A DNA stretch of 64,000 nt from Voacanga thouarsii. Its lineage: Eukaryota > Streptophyta > Magnoliopsida > Gentianales > Apocynaceae. This document shows, one piece after another, positions 1-12,152 of this stretch. The notes beneath the pieces were generated by a model that did no database searches, was not told where the DNA came from, and saw nothing but the letters and a program-made list of their open reading frames with translations. The DNA lies in assembly GCA_026120185.1 (NCBI GenBank), contig JANUWF010001281.1:186001-250000 (forward strand). The letters are read 5' to 3'. Numbering within the stretch: position 1 is the first letter of the stretch; each line of letters begins with the position of its first letter. The position numbers and the translations under genes were made by a program.

Positions 1-46
1 GTACCTTAGAGATCTCAAGTCTAATGATACTTGCACATTTGCTTAT
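1..46 (-). repeat. copia LTR scrap
   Basis: This stretch matches, with a few changes, part of the copia LTR seen at about 13020-13070 and 18805-18850 on the same strand and at about 54320-54375 on the opposite strand. The similarity stops at about position 46, where unrelated sequence begins. Confidence 0.7.
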
Positions 47-1481
47 GAGGGCTCATTACATACATATTTGTTAGTATTTTTGTACTTTAATAGTATTAAA
101 TCCTTGTTGAAATCACCACTCACCACACCATTCTCATTTGTTTTGTAGGAAATAAAGAAAATACCACATGAAGATGAATAAATATGAAGATGAAGAAAAA
201 GAAATAAAAAGATAGAAGAAAGATAGAAGAATTGTATAGAGAAGAGGCTGCCCAGGGAAATCAAATTTCCCCAGGTCATATGGAGTTCAAAGGAGGCCAA
301 GGGAACAATAAAAGTGGTGGCCTAGGGAAGTTCATCTTCCCTTGGCCGCCTAGTATACATAATGTGTGTGTGCGTTAGGAGTTGGCGGCCTAGGAAGCTT
401 TCACTTCCTTAGGCCACCCATTTGCTTTTGTGAATGTGTATATGTATGTTTTAGGTGGTAGCCTAGGGAAGTTTCCCTAGGCTGCCTAGTGTTGTGTAAA
501 TATATGTCTAGAGTGTTGGCGGCCTAGGGAACATTAAGTTTCGTTGGCCGCCTAGTGCATATCGTGTGTGTTGTGTATATTGTAAGTGGTGGCCTAGGGA
601 TGTTAAAGAATCATAAGTCGTTTAGTGTAATATATGTATGTGTAGTGTGTTTTAAGTGGCGGCCTAGGGAAGTTTAAGTCCCCTTGGCCACCTAATGTTG
701 TATATCTATATGTGTGTTGAAATAAGCTAGCGGCCTAGGGAGCATAAGTTCTTTATACCGCCTACCCATTTCCCTTAGCGCACCAGGCCAAAAGACTGGT
801 AGCCTAGGGAATGAGCCTTAGTTTTGGACAACCTGGCAACCATTTCCCTCGACCGCCGACAAGCGAGGAAAAAGTACAAAACGTGCATTTTTCCTATTTT
901 CTTTATTTATCTTCATTTATTTCACTTGTACACCATAAATAAACTTGTATCCCTAAATATTCATCCTTGATTGGCTAGCAACCAAGAGATCAATTAGGGA
1001 GCTTAAAAGATCCTTTAAGGAAGGGAAGACTATGGAGAAGAAGGGAAAAGAAGAAGGGGTTGTTGAAGGAAATCCAAGGGAGAATAAGCTCAATATCTTG
1101 TCTATGAGTAAAATTTTTCTTTTTCTTTGTATTAACTTTACAATATTGATATTCGTATGTCTTTAATTGTATTTGAGGCATGAACCCTAATTTATGCGCT
1201 TGTGTTGGGTTGTTACTATGATTTGTTGAATTCCTATTCTTGTATTTGACTACTTGGGCATTATTATGTTGGATTGATTATTTGGGCTTGGTTGATTTAT
1301 TCAATTGATTAGTTCACTCTTAATAATTTCAAAAGATGGGGTTGAGAGTTGAAGACCAAATTAATTGGTCTAATGTTTGTTTTCTATTGATTAACTCGAG
1401 AGAGAGGTAAAAGGATTAGAACATGGCAACCAATGGGTTTTCAATAGTACCTAAAGATAGGGCTAGTAGGGCTTCGGGTGC
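47..1481 (+). mobile_element. LTR-like fragment of an unassigned Ty3/gypsy element
   Basis: No coding frame is convincing. From about 900 the text resembles the downstream part of the E3 LTRs at 24900-25500: a purine-rich stretch, a phrase ending in TTGTCTATGAGT, and AT-rich sequence with TTGATTGATT-type runs. It is probably the plus-strand downstream part of an LTR from another element. The hairpin array at 244-838 lies inside it. It is cut at about 1481, where the giant LTR copy begins. The family is not resolved. Confidence 0.45.
244..838. repeat. tandem array of nine hairpin-forming units
   Basis: Nine imperfect palindromes sit about 65-72 bp apart, starting near 246, 316, 384, 454, 518, 588, 658, 729 and 798. 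A typical left arm is GGCGGCCTAGGGAAG and a typical right arm is CTTCCCTTGGCCGCC, with a 3-10 base loop. Linkers are TG- and TA-rich, for example TGTGTGTATAT. The arms are GC-rich in an AT-rich surround. The unit at 454-486 has altered both arms together (AGCCTAGGGAA with TTCCCTAGGCT), keeping pairing. Units at 588 and 798 have lost most of the right arm. Confidence 0.85.
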
Positions 1482-4400
1482 GCTTTCAGGTGATGTGCAA
1501 AATTTGGACTGCATAAAATTGCACAAAACCAGAAAAATTCCTGTTCAATTTTGCTGCACACCAAGCTAAGGTTGAAATTGTTTTTCTTGTCACCAATCCA
1601 GCAAAACCCTTGTGCTTTTCTCCAAAAAGAAGGATGGAAACCAACCTTAAAAGACCTTCAAACACCCCTCAAAATCATCTGCAAATCGGGCTTAAGAAAT
1701 GCAGAAATTCTACATAGAAAAATCATCGACCATTCAAAGCTTTGAACAACCTTGAAACTAGAAAATTCCAGTTTTGTCTCCTTAGGCTTAGGCTGAAAAA
1801 CCACCTTCAAACCTCTGCAAAATGGACCTTGTTCAGCCATGGACTAAGCACCATTAACCTCCACACTGACCTTGAGTACTTGGACTCCATAATCACACCT
1901 CAAAAGTCTCCTAAGATCACTCTATCCAAAACACATTTGACCTTCAAAAAAATTCCAGAATTTTGCTCCATGAAAACACTTTTGTATTAAGCTACTAAAC
2001 TAAAAATTCCTCTGTGATTAAACATTGAATTTCAGCCAGCCTTATAGCCTGAACAGCCTTGATTCCCTTGCCATAAAACTGATTAGTCCAGCCGGCACCA
2101 TTGAAGAGCAAAGAAGCCTCCATCAATCAAACACCATTAGCTTATCTTCTACCTCAAACAACTCCACATCTTTCTCAATTTGAAATTCAAACAAGATCAG
2201 ATTATTCTCTTTCCTTCTAGCTGAAAACCAAAACTCCTAATCACCTTAGACCATTCGGCTAACATCATTCTAGATTTTGTGTAGCTCTTCTCTCAAATTC
2301 TCTCAATTTTCACCAAGAACACCAAGAACACACACTACATTCCTTCAAGCCAAAACCTACCATAAACACCTCAAATCACTCTCAAATATTCCAGATTACT
2401 CCTACTTAATCCCTAGTGTTCATTTCTAGTTTTTATAACATAAAATCTCGCAAAGAAGAATTGACTATCGGTTCAAAAACCAGTTTTTTCTTGAAGGTCT
2501 CAAGAACATCATCAAGGTAAATCAAGAACAAACTTCTTGTTCACCCTCTTTCATTCAATCTTCAATGTACCATACCAATGCTCTCTCTCTCTCTCTCTCT
2601 CTCTCCTCTCGGCCGAAATGGTTGATCATCAACCATGGCTGTTTTTTTTCCCCTTGGACAACTCAAGACTCTAAATCCCGCGTGGACCTTTTTTAGCTTC
2701 ATCAAAGTAATCGACAATCAAGTATTTTTCCTCTTAATCCTCCTTTTTAATTCTGAATTCATGTCTCTTAAATACTGATAGGAGGAATGGATATGAATGG
2801 GAGATTGAGTGTATGCATGTGGATGAAGGTGATGGGGTTAGGACATGAGAATTGTTGTATATGAATAAGCTATGTGGATTTTCTTGGGAATCAATGTATG
2901 TTCATCATGTCTTAAGAGAGTTATGGATGTTTAAAGCATGTTAGATGTTATGACACCTATGGTGAATAGGATTTTTATGTTCTTATTTCCATTGAAGCCA
3001 TGAATGATGAATATGCCTAGTAGAAAATTAGCCTTGCGATAGTATGTGTTAATTCAAGCATATGTTCATGAATGATTTAGCCTGTTAGTTGGTGTTTAAG
3101 AATGTGTTCATGAATCTTGTTTAGCAATAGGAAAATCATGATGGAAGATTATTTTCTTGTTAATCCTAGGTTATTTTTATTAACCAATTTTATTATTTTA
3201 ATTAGAATTATTATTACATTTTCCTTAAGAGTTTCGAAATGTATAGGAAGATTTGGAAATGGAATATTAGATGAAATATTAATATTTTATTGGTCAAATA
3301 AATAATATCTTTTGGAAAAAAAATAATATATATATATAACAATAAATAAAATATTTTAAATAAAATATTAGAATTAATTAATGACCTTGTAGACCTTAGT
3401 CAAAACTTTTATCTATATTCATAAATATTATTTATATTAAAATTTATTTATTATTTATTAATAAAATATTTAATATAATTCATTATTATTAATTTTATTT
3501 ATTACTAATTATTTATTATCTATTAATTATTAATTAAAAAAATTAGTGTAATTTATTATTTTATTATAATAATACAATTTAAATATTACCATTTACTAAT
3601 ATTATTTAGGACTTAGTATTATTCAGTATTTAAACACTAGTTTATTTATTAGTAATAAGACTCAAAATTTATTATTTGAACCTATAACTTATTATTAATT
3701 ATTTTAGAACCCCTAGTTATTTTAACATACCAAGCTAGATTTATTTTATAAAATCCTTTGTCATCTAGTCTTACAGCTTAGGACATTAAGGTCATGGTTA
3801 GTCATGGTTGTAACTAGTTGAGTTAGGAATTATTTATGTAAGGTAAGTATAGTTCGAATGTAACCTTATACCTTGTGTTTATCCCAGGCGGGGTTAGGTT
3901 GACCTTGGAGGATTTTTTAATTCAAGCAAGTAAAGGATCAGGTAAGCTCCTGCATAGAGTCATTTGAAGACCAAAAATTATTGTGGCAAGCCAAATTCAA
4001 TGTGTATGGGCAATCGGTTGTAAAGGCAATTAAGAACTGTTTTTCCTTTTTATTTCAGTCAAGCAAAACATTTGAAAACTAAACAAGCAGTTTTACACAA
4101 AACGCTAAACTCTTTCTAAAACCCAACTTTGACAAAAATTTTAGAAACCATTAATTGCTATTTCCAAGTAAATCATTGTATGATTAATTTTCTCCCAAGT
4201 GGGACAAGCATTGTTGAGTACTAAATAAGGGTAGACTACTAGGACTAGTCTTTGAAGGATTATGGTAAGTCTCTCAGTAGGTGGCCATCTCTGAGGCGTG
4301 AGTCCTCCCCGGATAGGATGTCAGTTCGGTAGGTCATACCGGCCCGAGCTAGCAAGTTTCAGTCAAGTGGACTATGTGTTTCCGAAGTGGACAACCAGTA

Positions 4401-4999
4401 AGTTTGGGTGTAGAGATGGAGGAGTATCTCATCGGTAAGTCGTACACCTACCTTTTGTCAGCATGCTCAACATGTGGCATTTTGACCATTATAATGTCAT
4501 GAGGCCCAACGTGTGGTAACCCATGGCTCCCTTTTTGGGTTGTTGTCTTTATTGAGCACATGTGTGGTTTAGAAAGCAAACCACCACTCTTTATTTTAAC
4601 ATTTATTTAATGCTTGCCAGCATTTTCTCTTATAAAACTTTTACAACTTGCATACATGAACTGTTTTACCTAAAACACTCAAAGCACACACAGGCTTACT
4701 GAGATTTTTATCCTCCCACCTTTTATGCCATGTTTTTAGGTTGATCATACTGTGAAGGTCATTAGCTAGATTGTTGTTTGTGATTTTGAAGACTCTTTGC
4801 TGTTTTCCTTATGTGATGTTTTGAGAGATTGTAGCAAACAATTTATTTTAAATTTGTTAATGTATTATTGGGTTTTAATAAGTTTAATTTTGAAGTATTT
4901 ATTTTATTTTATTTTATGTGACCTAGTTATAAAGACCCTTTGTCCTATAGACGGGGCGATATCCCCGGCCCTGATTGGCTTAGGTAGTGGGGTGTTACA
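1482..4999 (+). mobile_element. giant chromovirus LTR, copy 1, 5'-truncated
   Basis: This parallels roughly 35580-39008 and the reverse complement of 21287-24362. Shared landmarks are the CT microsatellite followed by CGGCCGAAATGG, the AT-rich block at 3160-3730, and the GC-richer segment ending in GGGGTGTTACA. The first 800 or so bases seen in the other two copies are missing. The next base, 5000, already belongs to the RNase H remnant of G1, so no primer site or gag follows. It is a truncated solo LTR or a rearranged fragment. Confidence 0.75.
2581..2610 (+). repeat. CT microsatellite of the giant LTR
   Basis: A CT run is followed directly by CGGCCGAAATGGTT. The same arrangement occurs at 36661-36700 and inverted at about 23630-23670, so the run is an old part of the LTR and not a local expansion. 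Confidence 0.9.
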
Positions 5000-5400
5000 A
5001 GTAAACCAAGGAAAAACTAAAATTTTAATTTCAATCCATAAAAGTTGTTTATCATAAAAGATATCATTGATCTCTTCTTCTTTCAGTGCTTCCATAGTGG
5101 GGCTTTCTAGCCTTGACGAGTGGTCTGCAGCTTTGTTCTCAGCTCCCTTCTTATCCTTGATCTCCAAATCAAACTCCTGCAACAACAATATCCATCTAAT
5201 CAATCTGGGCTTAGAGTCATAGTTAGGAAGAATGTATTTTAGTATAGAGTGATCAATGTGAATCACAACTTTAGATAAGACAAGGTAGGGATGAAATTGA
5301 TCAAAAGCAAATATCATTGCTAGCAACTCTTTTCCTGTGGTAGTATATTTCTCTTATACTGTTGTGAGAGTTTTGCTGGAATAGTAGATAGTACTTACCC
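5000..5400 (-). pseudogene. G1 RNase H remnant
   Basis: The minus strand encodes a recognisable Ty3/gypsy RNase H C-terminal half. It has an LAMIFAFDQF-like start, an HIDHS motif (usually TDHS, with the catalytic Asp kept), then KPRLIRWILLLQEFDLEI, DKKGAEN and ADHSSRLE. This wording is typical of Athila-type elements. It runs without a frameshift from about 5326 to just past 5000. It sits directly downstream of the RT remnant, and the integrase that should follow is absent. It cannot act alone. Confidence 0.75.
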
Positions 5401-6660
5401 TATCTTTGTCTAAGAACTATTTCAACTACATAGTCATTAGCATCACACACTAGCTCAAAAGGGAGTGACGAATCAGGAACAACTAAAATAGGAGAGTTGA
5501 TTAATTTTTCCTTTAACAGATTAGAAGAATATAAGCATTTTTCATCAAAATAAAAGGGGGCATCTTTTTAAAGTAAAGAGGTAAGGGTATAGAGATTTTT
5601 GAGAAGTCTTAGATAAATCTCTTGTAGAAACCTGCATACCAAAGAAAACTCCTAATAGCCCTAACAGAAGTTAGTGGAGAAAGCTTTTCAATTAACTCCA
5701 TCTTGACTCGATCAACCACAATCCCTTGTTGTGAAATCTTGTGCACCAAGATAATGGCCTCATTTCCATAAAGTGATACTTCTCCCAATTCAGCACAAGG
5801 TTTGTCTCTTCACACATTTTGAGTACTTTCTCTAGATTTTGCAAACAAAGCTCAAAGGAGCCCCCAAAAATAGAAAAGTAATCCATGAAAACTCCCCTAC
5901 TAAATCTTCAAAACTAGCCATCATACATATTTCAAAAGTCCTCAACCCATTACAGAGTCCAAAAAGCATATGCCCGTAAGCAAAAAGTCTCAAATGGGCA
6001 GGTGAAGGTAGTTTCTCCTGATCTTAAGGGGCTATAAGAATCTAAAAGTTGCCAGAGAATCCATCTAGGAAGCAGTAGTATGTCCAGCTAACCTTTCGAG
6101 CATTTGATCAATGAAAGGAATGAGGAAGTCATCCTTTCTTGTGGTCTCATTCAATTTTCTGTAGTCAATGCACATTCTCCATCCCATGACAAGCCTTATT
6201 AGAATAAGTTCATTCTTCTCATTAGGTGCCACTGTCATGCCTCCCTTCAATTTTTTGTAGTCAATGCACTTTCTGCATTCTTCGTGTTCGGGTTCAATCT
6301 CTATTAGAGTTGCACTACAGGCTTTACATCTTTCTCAATTAGAATCTTACATTTGCAGAAATAAGGACTGGTTCTTTTTATGTCCCCGAGTTTCCAAACT
6401 ATCCCCTTCTTATGATTCTCTAGAACTTAAACCAACTGCAGCTTTTGTCCTTCCTTCGGATATTTTACAATTATCACTGGTAAATTGTTTCTTGGGGCCA
6501 AAAATGCGTACTCAAGGTGATCTAGTAGTTTCTTCAATTCTAGCTCTGGTAGGTCCTCATTGGATGATCTCATTCACCCAAGACTTAATCTTTATATAAG
6601 TTCGAAAACTACTGGCTCAGATTTGTTCTTGGAACTCTCTACATCCTTAGTCCACTGAAC
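5401..6660 (-). pseudogene. G1 reverse transcriptase remnant
   Basis: Pieces of a Ty3/gypsy RT appear in several minus-strand frames. At 6065-6250 there are GGMTVAPNEKNELI and GWRMCIDYRKLN, the substrate-binding part of the fingers and palm, followed by a PFIDQMLERLAG block. At 5692-5886 there is MDYFSIFG followed by LEKVLKMCEETNLVLNWEK. Family members normally read MDDFS here; the second catalytic Asp is Tyr (GAT to TAT). Frameshifts separate the blocks. It cannot encode an active polymerase. Confidence 0.75.
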
Positions 6661-6838
6661 GATGTATTAGAAAAAGCAATAATTTAGAACATCAATCATA
6701 GAGTCATCATCTTGTAAGGAAGAATGTTTCATACTCTCTAAATGAGGATGGGTTATTGTTCCACTAACCCATCCTCGGTCTACTATACGATGTATTAGAA
6801 AAGCAATAATTTAGAACATCAATCATCGAGTCATTATC

Positions 6839-7651
6839 TTATAAGGAAGAATGTTTCATACTATCTGAAAGTCTTATGATAACCTCCTCCTCCTCAACTC
6901 TTGGTGTGAATTTTCCCTTATGAATATCTATAATAGCTTTCGCAGTAGGTAAGAAAGGTCTGTCTAGGATCAATGGAACTTTGGAGACGTCATCCATATT
7001 AAGAACAACAAAATCAACTGGAAGAATGAATTTGTCAACCTTAACAAGCACATCCTCTACAATCACTCTAAGATATTTGATAGATCTATCTACTAATTGG
7101 ATACTCATCCTAGTGGGTTTTGGTTCACCTAAGCCCAATTTACAAAAAGTGTTGCAAGGTAACAAATTGACGGTTGCCCATAGATCTACCAATGTTGTGC
7201 CAAAAGTAATGCTTCCAATTACACAAGAAATGTAAAAACTTCCTGAATACTTCAATTTTTGTGGCAACTTTCTTTTATATTGGAGGACGGCAGAACACAC
7301 TTTATTCAAGGTGATAATAGATAGATTTTCTAGCTTCCTTTTGTTGGAAAGGATGTCTTTCAAAAATTTAGCATACTTGGCCATCTGTGTTAGGGCCTCA
7401 ACAACTAGGAGATTGATTTATAGCTATTTGAACAACTCCAAGAACTTCTTAAATTGCTCCTCATTTTTTCCTTTTCTCAAACAATCTGGATATGGGACAA
7501 AAGAAGGATGTTTTTGCTTTTCTCTATTTTCTATTTTCATTTTCTCTGGTGGGTGTATTACCTTTCCTGTTTCCTTTGATGGTACTGCAAGCGAGTTATG
7601 TTCTTTATCTTGCCCTTTTTTTGTTCTTCCTTCGTCATCATCATTGCTCAA
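6839..7651 (-). pseudogene. G1 gag tail and aspartic protease region
   Basis: A 181-codon open frame (7384 down to 6839) reads as an Athila/Tat-type retropepsin: YAKFLKDILSNKRKLE, then SGSFYISCVIG, the catalytic region VDLWATVNLLP, LGLGEPKPTRM, VEDVLVKVDKF and VPLILDRPFLPTAKAIID. The catalytic Asp is present. The usual Gly after D-L is Trp, so activity is doubtful. Upstream, 7651-7424 encodes a K/E-rich linker ending QFKKFLELFK, as found before this protease. No gag zinc knuckle was seen. Confidence 0.8.
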
Positions 7652-8519
7652 CCATCTTGAGTATTATTTCCCTAACACCATACACCTTCCCTCCCATTAT
7701 TATCCATATTACACTGTCAAATCAACCTCGTAAAAATAATTCAATCTAAAATAAATGGATAGCACTAGAATTCCTCAATAGAAATAAAAACAATCAATAA
7801 TCCTCAAGATATTCATGAAACCTCAAAAATGTAAGCCAAAAACAAATCCCATGAAGTAGTAATAATCTCCAAAATATGAAAAACTAAAATTTGATTCTAA
7901 AAGGCTCATTCATTTATTATACAAAAATACAAAATAATATTACTCCCACAATAACTCTAAGTAGCAAATTAATATGCAGAATTCATAAAAGAGCAAAAAA
8001 TTTCCAACTCCAAAAAGAAAGAACAAAAATGAAGTATAAGCTAAAGATATTTTTCAAAAAGATAAATTAATCCACCTAAATCATATACCACACATATATT
8101 CTCTCTACATATCCTCCTTCAAAAATTTCAATTTCAAGAAAAATGATCATAATGTCCATCATACCAATTCAATCTCCAATTTTCAACCTAACAAATCCAA
8201 TCACAATAAAATACACACCACCAATCTTCAAATTCAACAAATTCCTAATAATCATCCTCAACGCATCAAAGAATAAGATATAAATGAATAAACCAATAAA
8301 TGACCTTAAAATTTCTATAAATCCACAAGAATAGATTTTACAACAACAACAACACAATAATAATCAAAGAATCCTAAAATACAATTTTGACCAAAATAAC
8401 GTAAAATCACAACAATATACAACAACTATTTACAAACAAGTTAGTGATATGTGCAAGTGTATGTAAATACAAGGCTAAATCAACAAGAATAAATGTTTTT
8501 AGAATATAGCCTAAGCTGT
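7652..8519. other. G1 leader without recognisable gag
   Basis: This is AT-rich sequence with no long frame and no gag-like motif on either strand. It lies between the degenerate primer site and the protease region, where an Athila-like element would normally have a gag of over a kilobase. An internal deletion is the simplest reading. Confidence 0.5.
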
Positions 8520-8537
8520 TCCTTGGCAACGGTGCTA
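8520..8537 (-). promoter_or_regulatory. degenerate primer binding site of G1
   Basis: On the plus strand TCCTTGGCAACGGTGCT is the complement of an Athila-type primer site (consensus TGGCGCCGTTGCCGGGGA), with several changes. The better preserved site of G2 at 20691-20708 sits in the same local context. Confidence 0.6.
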
Positions 8538-9013
8538 AAAAATTGACCGACATGTTGTGTGCATAGAAAATCTAAATCAATTGAGACCACATATGCACAA
8601 GTATTAATAATTAAAATGCCAATTAGAATTACAAAACGCATACATCTAAAGGCAAATGGACATATCATGTAGTCTAGTATTGTTGGTAAGTATTAAATAG
8701 CCTTAGAGAATAGGGCGACTACCCTACTTCCTCATTTTCTCATTCTTTAGCCAAATATAAATGTAAGGTATAACACTAATTATACTAGGAGAATGGTCAT
8801 GTTCTTGCACACAATAGAGAGTTACAATTACTCCAAGGAATAAGAAAGAGCTCATGCAACAAAAGGAATACCCCCATTCAAGACCTAAGAAATAAGTAGC
8901 CCTTGAATCTATAATTCCTAATTCTAGGTACCGGAATGAGTCAATAATCAATTTCACTCTCTCTCGAGTTTTGAGATTTCTACCCCCAAATTCGATTAAT
9001 TGGTATCTCTACC
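8538..9013 (-). mobile_element. G1 5' LTR remnant
   Basis: By position, next to the primer site, this should be the U5 end of the 5' LTR of G1. No second copy of this LTR exists in the window, so the assignment rests on context only. The LTR of G2 begins at 9014. Confidence 0.35.
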
Positions 9014-10534
9014 TGATGCCTATTTTTTAGTGCAAAAAATATTACTAACAAAGTCCACAATCAATCAATCAAGTTTTAATTAAAATTTTAACCACTAAAA
9101 CCACACCTACGGGCAAGTATTCCCATCATATGGTATAGGGAATAACAAGTATCTAATCCACAGGAACTTAGGCTCCTATCTTAATTTACCCAAATCTTTA
9201 TTGTTTAGCCAACAAAATAAAAAGATAGAATAAATAACTAACTAACCTAATATACTAGAGAATAAATCAAGTCCACACAAGAAAAGTCACAAGGATAATC
9301 AAGGAGTGAAAATAAGGAGAAAATACATGTAATGAAGAAATATCTCAATTCTATGACAAGTGAAGAAAATATCTTTTAACCAATTGATTCCCAATCCAAA
9401 ATACCGATATAAGTGTCAAAAGCAAATTCTAATCGTTTCCCAAGTCATGAAATTCCTATTCTTAGATTAATCAAAGGGTATGCTCTACAATACTCATTAA
9501 AACTAAGAAGCATTAAGAACAACTCAATTAAACAATTAATGTCCCTATACTCTAGGTAACAATAATGTCTTTTGGAATAAATAATACCCCTATAACGTCT
9601 AGGCAATATCAATATCGCTTTGATTACCAAGTCTTTCGCTTAACTTCGTTTCTCAAGTCCATTAAGAGATCACAACATAGTGAATTAACTAGTCTGGAGT
9701 AATTAATTCAACTCATAAAATCAAGTAATCAAATAGTTAGAATTGAAATTTAACAAGTCTAGAATTAAATTCAACACAATCATAAAGTATAAATACCCTC
9801 AACTACAATTAAAACATATAAATCCAACTTTAACAAAATAGAATTACCAAAAAGAAAGAAGAAAAACTCATAGATAAGTGTAATCCCTTCTCCTTTGCAA
9901 TCTTCTTGATAAAGCTTCTCTTCTTCTCCAAGATTTCCTTGATCCTCCCCGTTTTTTGGTGTTTCTGTAGGAGTTTTCTAAAGATATTACATTGGAGAAT
10001 TGAAAACTGCTTTGTACAATGTATTCTCTTGTATTAATAAGAGTTCTAATTGCCAAAAAGTGCCTACAAGAGTCCTTTTCCATGGTTGAAAATGTTTCCA
10101 AAAGAATCCAACTAAAATTATCAAATTCTGCTTGAAAAGGAAAATACACCACTTTATAAACAATAACAATTGGCACCGGTTTAGGCAGAATAGCCAACAC
10201 TGGGTCCTTCCTGTTGTGCTTCTTGATGAATAGTAACAACTAGCATCGGTTTAGGTAGACTAGCCGGTGTCGGGTCCTTCCTATTTTGCTTCCGAAATCC
10301 CTCTGTTCCGCTCTGTTCGTCCAGAAGTGACCCTCGACCGGCTTAGCTATGTGGGCCAGCACTAGTTCGACACTGTTTAACCTGAATTTGGGCATTTTTC
10401 ACTGTTTTTTAAATATTTCTCCCATTTAATCACTTCACAACAAAAATAGCAATTTTGTAGGAATCAATAGTTATTTGAATATAAAAACAACACAAATGAC
10501 CGTCAAAATATAAGTACTTTTAGCCCCTATTACA
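9014..10534 (-). mobile_element. G2 3' LTR
   Basis: This 1,521-bp LTR on the minus strand starts TGTAATAGGGGC and ends GGCATCA. It aligns with 20715-21286 plus 34040-34753, the split 5' LTR. Matching landmarks include the phrases near 9180, 9260-9360 and 9560-9720. A degenerate TATA box lies near 10031-10040 (intact in the other copy). A GC-rich CCGG cluster occupies 10171-10380, on the upstream side. A polypurine tract abuts the LTR at 10535. Confidence 0.85.
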
Positions 10535-10565
10535 TTCCCCGACACTTAAGCTTTGTTTGTCCTCA
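10535..10565 (-). promoter_or_regulatory. polypurine tract of G2
   Basis: Read on the minus strand it is TTGAGGACAAACAAAGC followed by TTAAGTGTCGGGGAA, immediately before the LTR start. The GAGGACA box plus AAGTGTGGGGGAA tract recurs in E3 and, degenerate, in G5. Confidence 0.75.
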
Positions 10566-11761
10566 AGTAAATAAGAATTAAAACACTAAGCAAATAGCTT
10601 AAGATAAAATAAAATTTCAATTTATCCTTAACAAATTCATCCATAATAAAGGAATAATATTCTTTGAACCTCAAATACAAAGTTGTCATTTATTCAACCA
10701 TTTGAAAACATTTCAAACTAATTTATTACATCAAACAATCCCAAGGCCATCAAAGTTAAGTTAAATAAGATCATATCCAGTACAAGAAAATTATTCCATC
10801 CTTTAAGCAAAACATAGACAACATAAGTCATACAAGTCAAGCCATTTAACCAATTCCAGCATTATAAACTCAAATTTACACAACTCAAGTTAATGAAATA
10901 AGGAAACACTCAACTATTTTTTCTTTTTTCTTTTTTTCAATGACATAGAGAATTGATAGCCTTAAGTAAATAGATTTTCTTCACACACCGTATTGGCTCC
11001 CTTACGGTTATTATCTTTTAATTTTAATCAGTTTTTTAACATTTTCTTTCTTTGCTCTTTCTTACCTTTTTGCCTTCGGGATAATCTTAAGAGAGTGCAC
11101 CGAACAATACTTTCTACTTTTCTCCATATTAATCCCTTTTCAGTAAGAGGTTTTTTTTTTTTTCAAAGATAAAAACATTTTTTTCAACTCTATGTTTTTC
11201 TAACTCACATTTTTTTTTTCTTTTCACTCAATTATGTTATTCCTCACATTCCTTGTTCACAACTCAAAGTCAAGCAAACTTTAAATCTATAATACAATAA
11301 CTAATCAACAACTCTTCTCATATGTCATTATATCGTCCACATTCAAATTTAAAAAATAAAACAAAACTTAAATACCAAATATAACCCATATTAACTTAAA
11401 TTCTCAAGACTTAGCAAAATCCAACTTAATACACAAATTTAATTTTTAATAAAAATCCAACCATAATAAATGACAAATCTATATCCAAAGTAAAAAAGAA
11501 AGTCATAACTCCATTATAAACAAATAAACTCAATTTAGCTCCAAAATTTTCAAACTTTCAAATTTTCAAAATTTTCAAGGAAATTGCAATGAAACTGTTT
11601 CAAAATTTTGTCAAAGTAGCTCGATAACAAGAAAATACCAAGATAATTGATAAAAACTTAGACAAAGAATATCACCAAACCACTCCCCCACACTTAAACA
11701 AGACAATGTCCTCATTGGCAAAAAATTAACACAAGAAAGCGTCTCCAATGGAACCAAAAAA
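10566..11761 (-). mobile_element. G2 3' untranslated region with internal polypurine copy
   Basis: This is AT-rich and noncoding. At 11680-11720 the minus strand carries a second GAGGACA module: AATGAGGACATTGTC followed by TTTAAGTGTGGGGGAG. The layout parallels G5 at 47546-48600, including the phrase CCAATGGAACC at 11745, which corresponds to 48628. Long T runs lie at 10920-10940 and 11150-11165. The minus copia begins at 11762. Confidence 0.65.
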
Positions 11762-12107
11762 TGACAAAAGAGATAGAAAGTCAAGGGTTTCAGTAATGCG
11801 ATAACATTTATAGAAGCGCAAAAACAGAAATTCTAGCCCATGATCACATGCATATGATTTAAAGAGGCAAAAGAAATAAGCACGGGTTTGACCTCTGTCG
11901 TTCAAAATTTCTTTCTCGTTGAATGACTGAGGCGTGATCCAATACACTCGTTCAAAACCAGTCTACACCGACGTCCAAGACAAGCCACTCCAATCTCATT
12001 TTGAGGTTAGCTCTAATAGTATCCACATGAGGGACTCAAGGAAATCAAATGGACTCAGTTAGAAGACTCTCTTGATGGCTAGGGTTTGTTTTCTATGTGC
12101 AAAAAAG

Positions 12108-12152
<45 letters not shown>

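Larger units (their letters stand above)
5000..9013 (-). mobile_element. G1: truncated Athila-like Ty3/gypsy element
   Basis: Minus-strand order from right to left is LTR remnant, primer site, short leader, protease, RT, RNase H. This is the order of Ty3/gypsy pol. Integrase would lie left of 5000 but is replaced by the giant LTR copy. Only about 870 bp separate the primer site from the protease, too little for a gag, so gag has been deleted. The element is dead at several independent points. Its right edge is cut by the 3' LTR of G2 at 9014. Confidence 0.7.

Noticed and set aside
244..838. Possible CRISPR-like array
   Set aside because: Units are imperfect palindromes with low-complexity linkers in a plant retroelement, without unique spacers or cas genes.
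6981..7235. Plus-strand frame opposite the G1 protease
   Set aside because: The minus strand carries clear protease wording, so this is a shadow frame.
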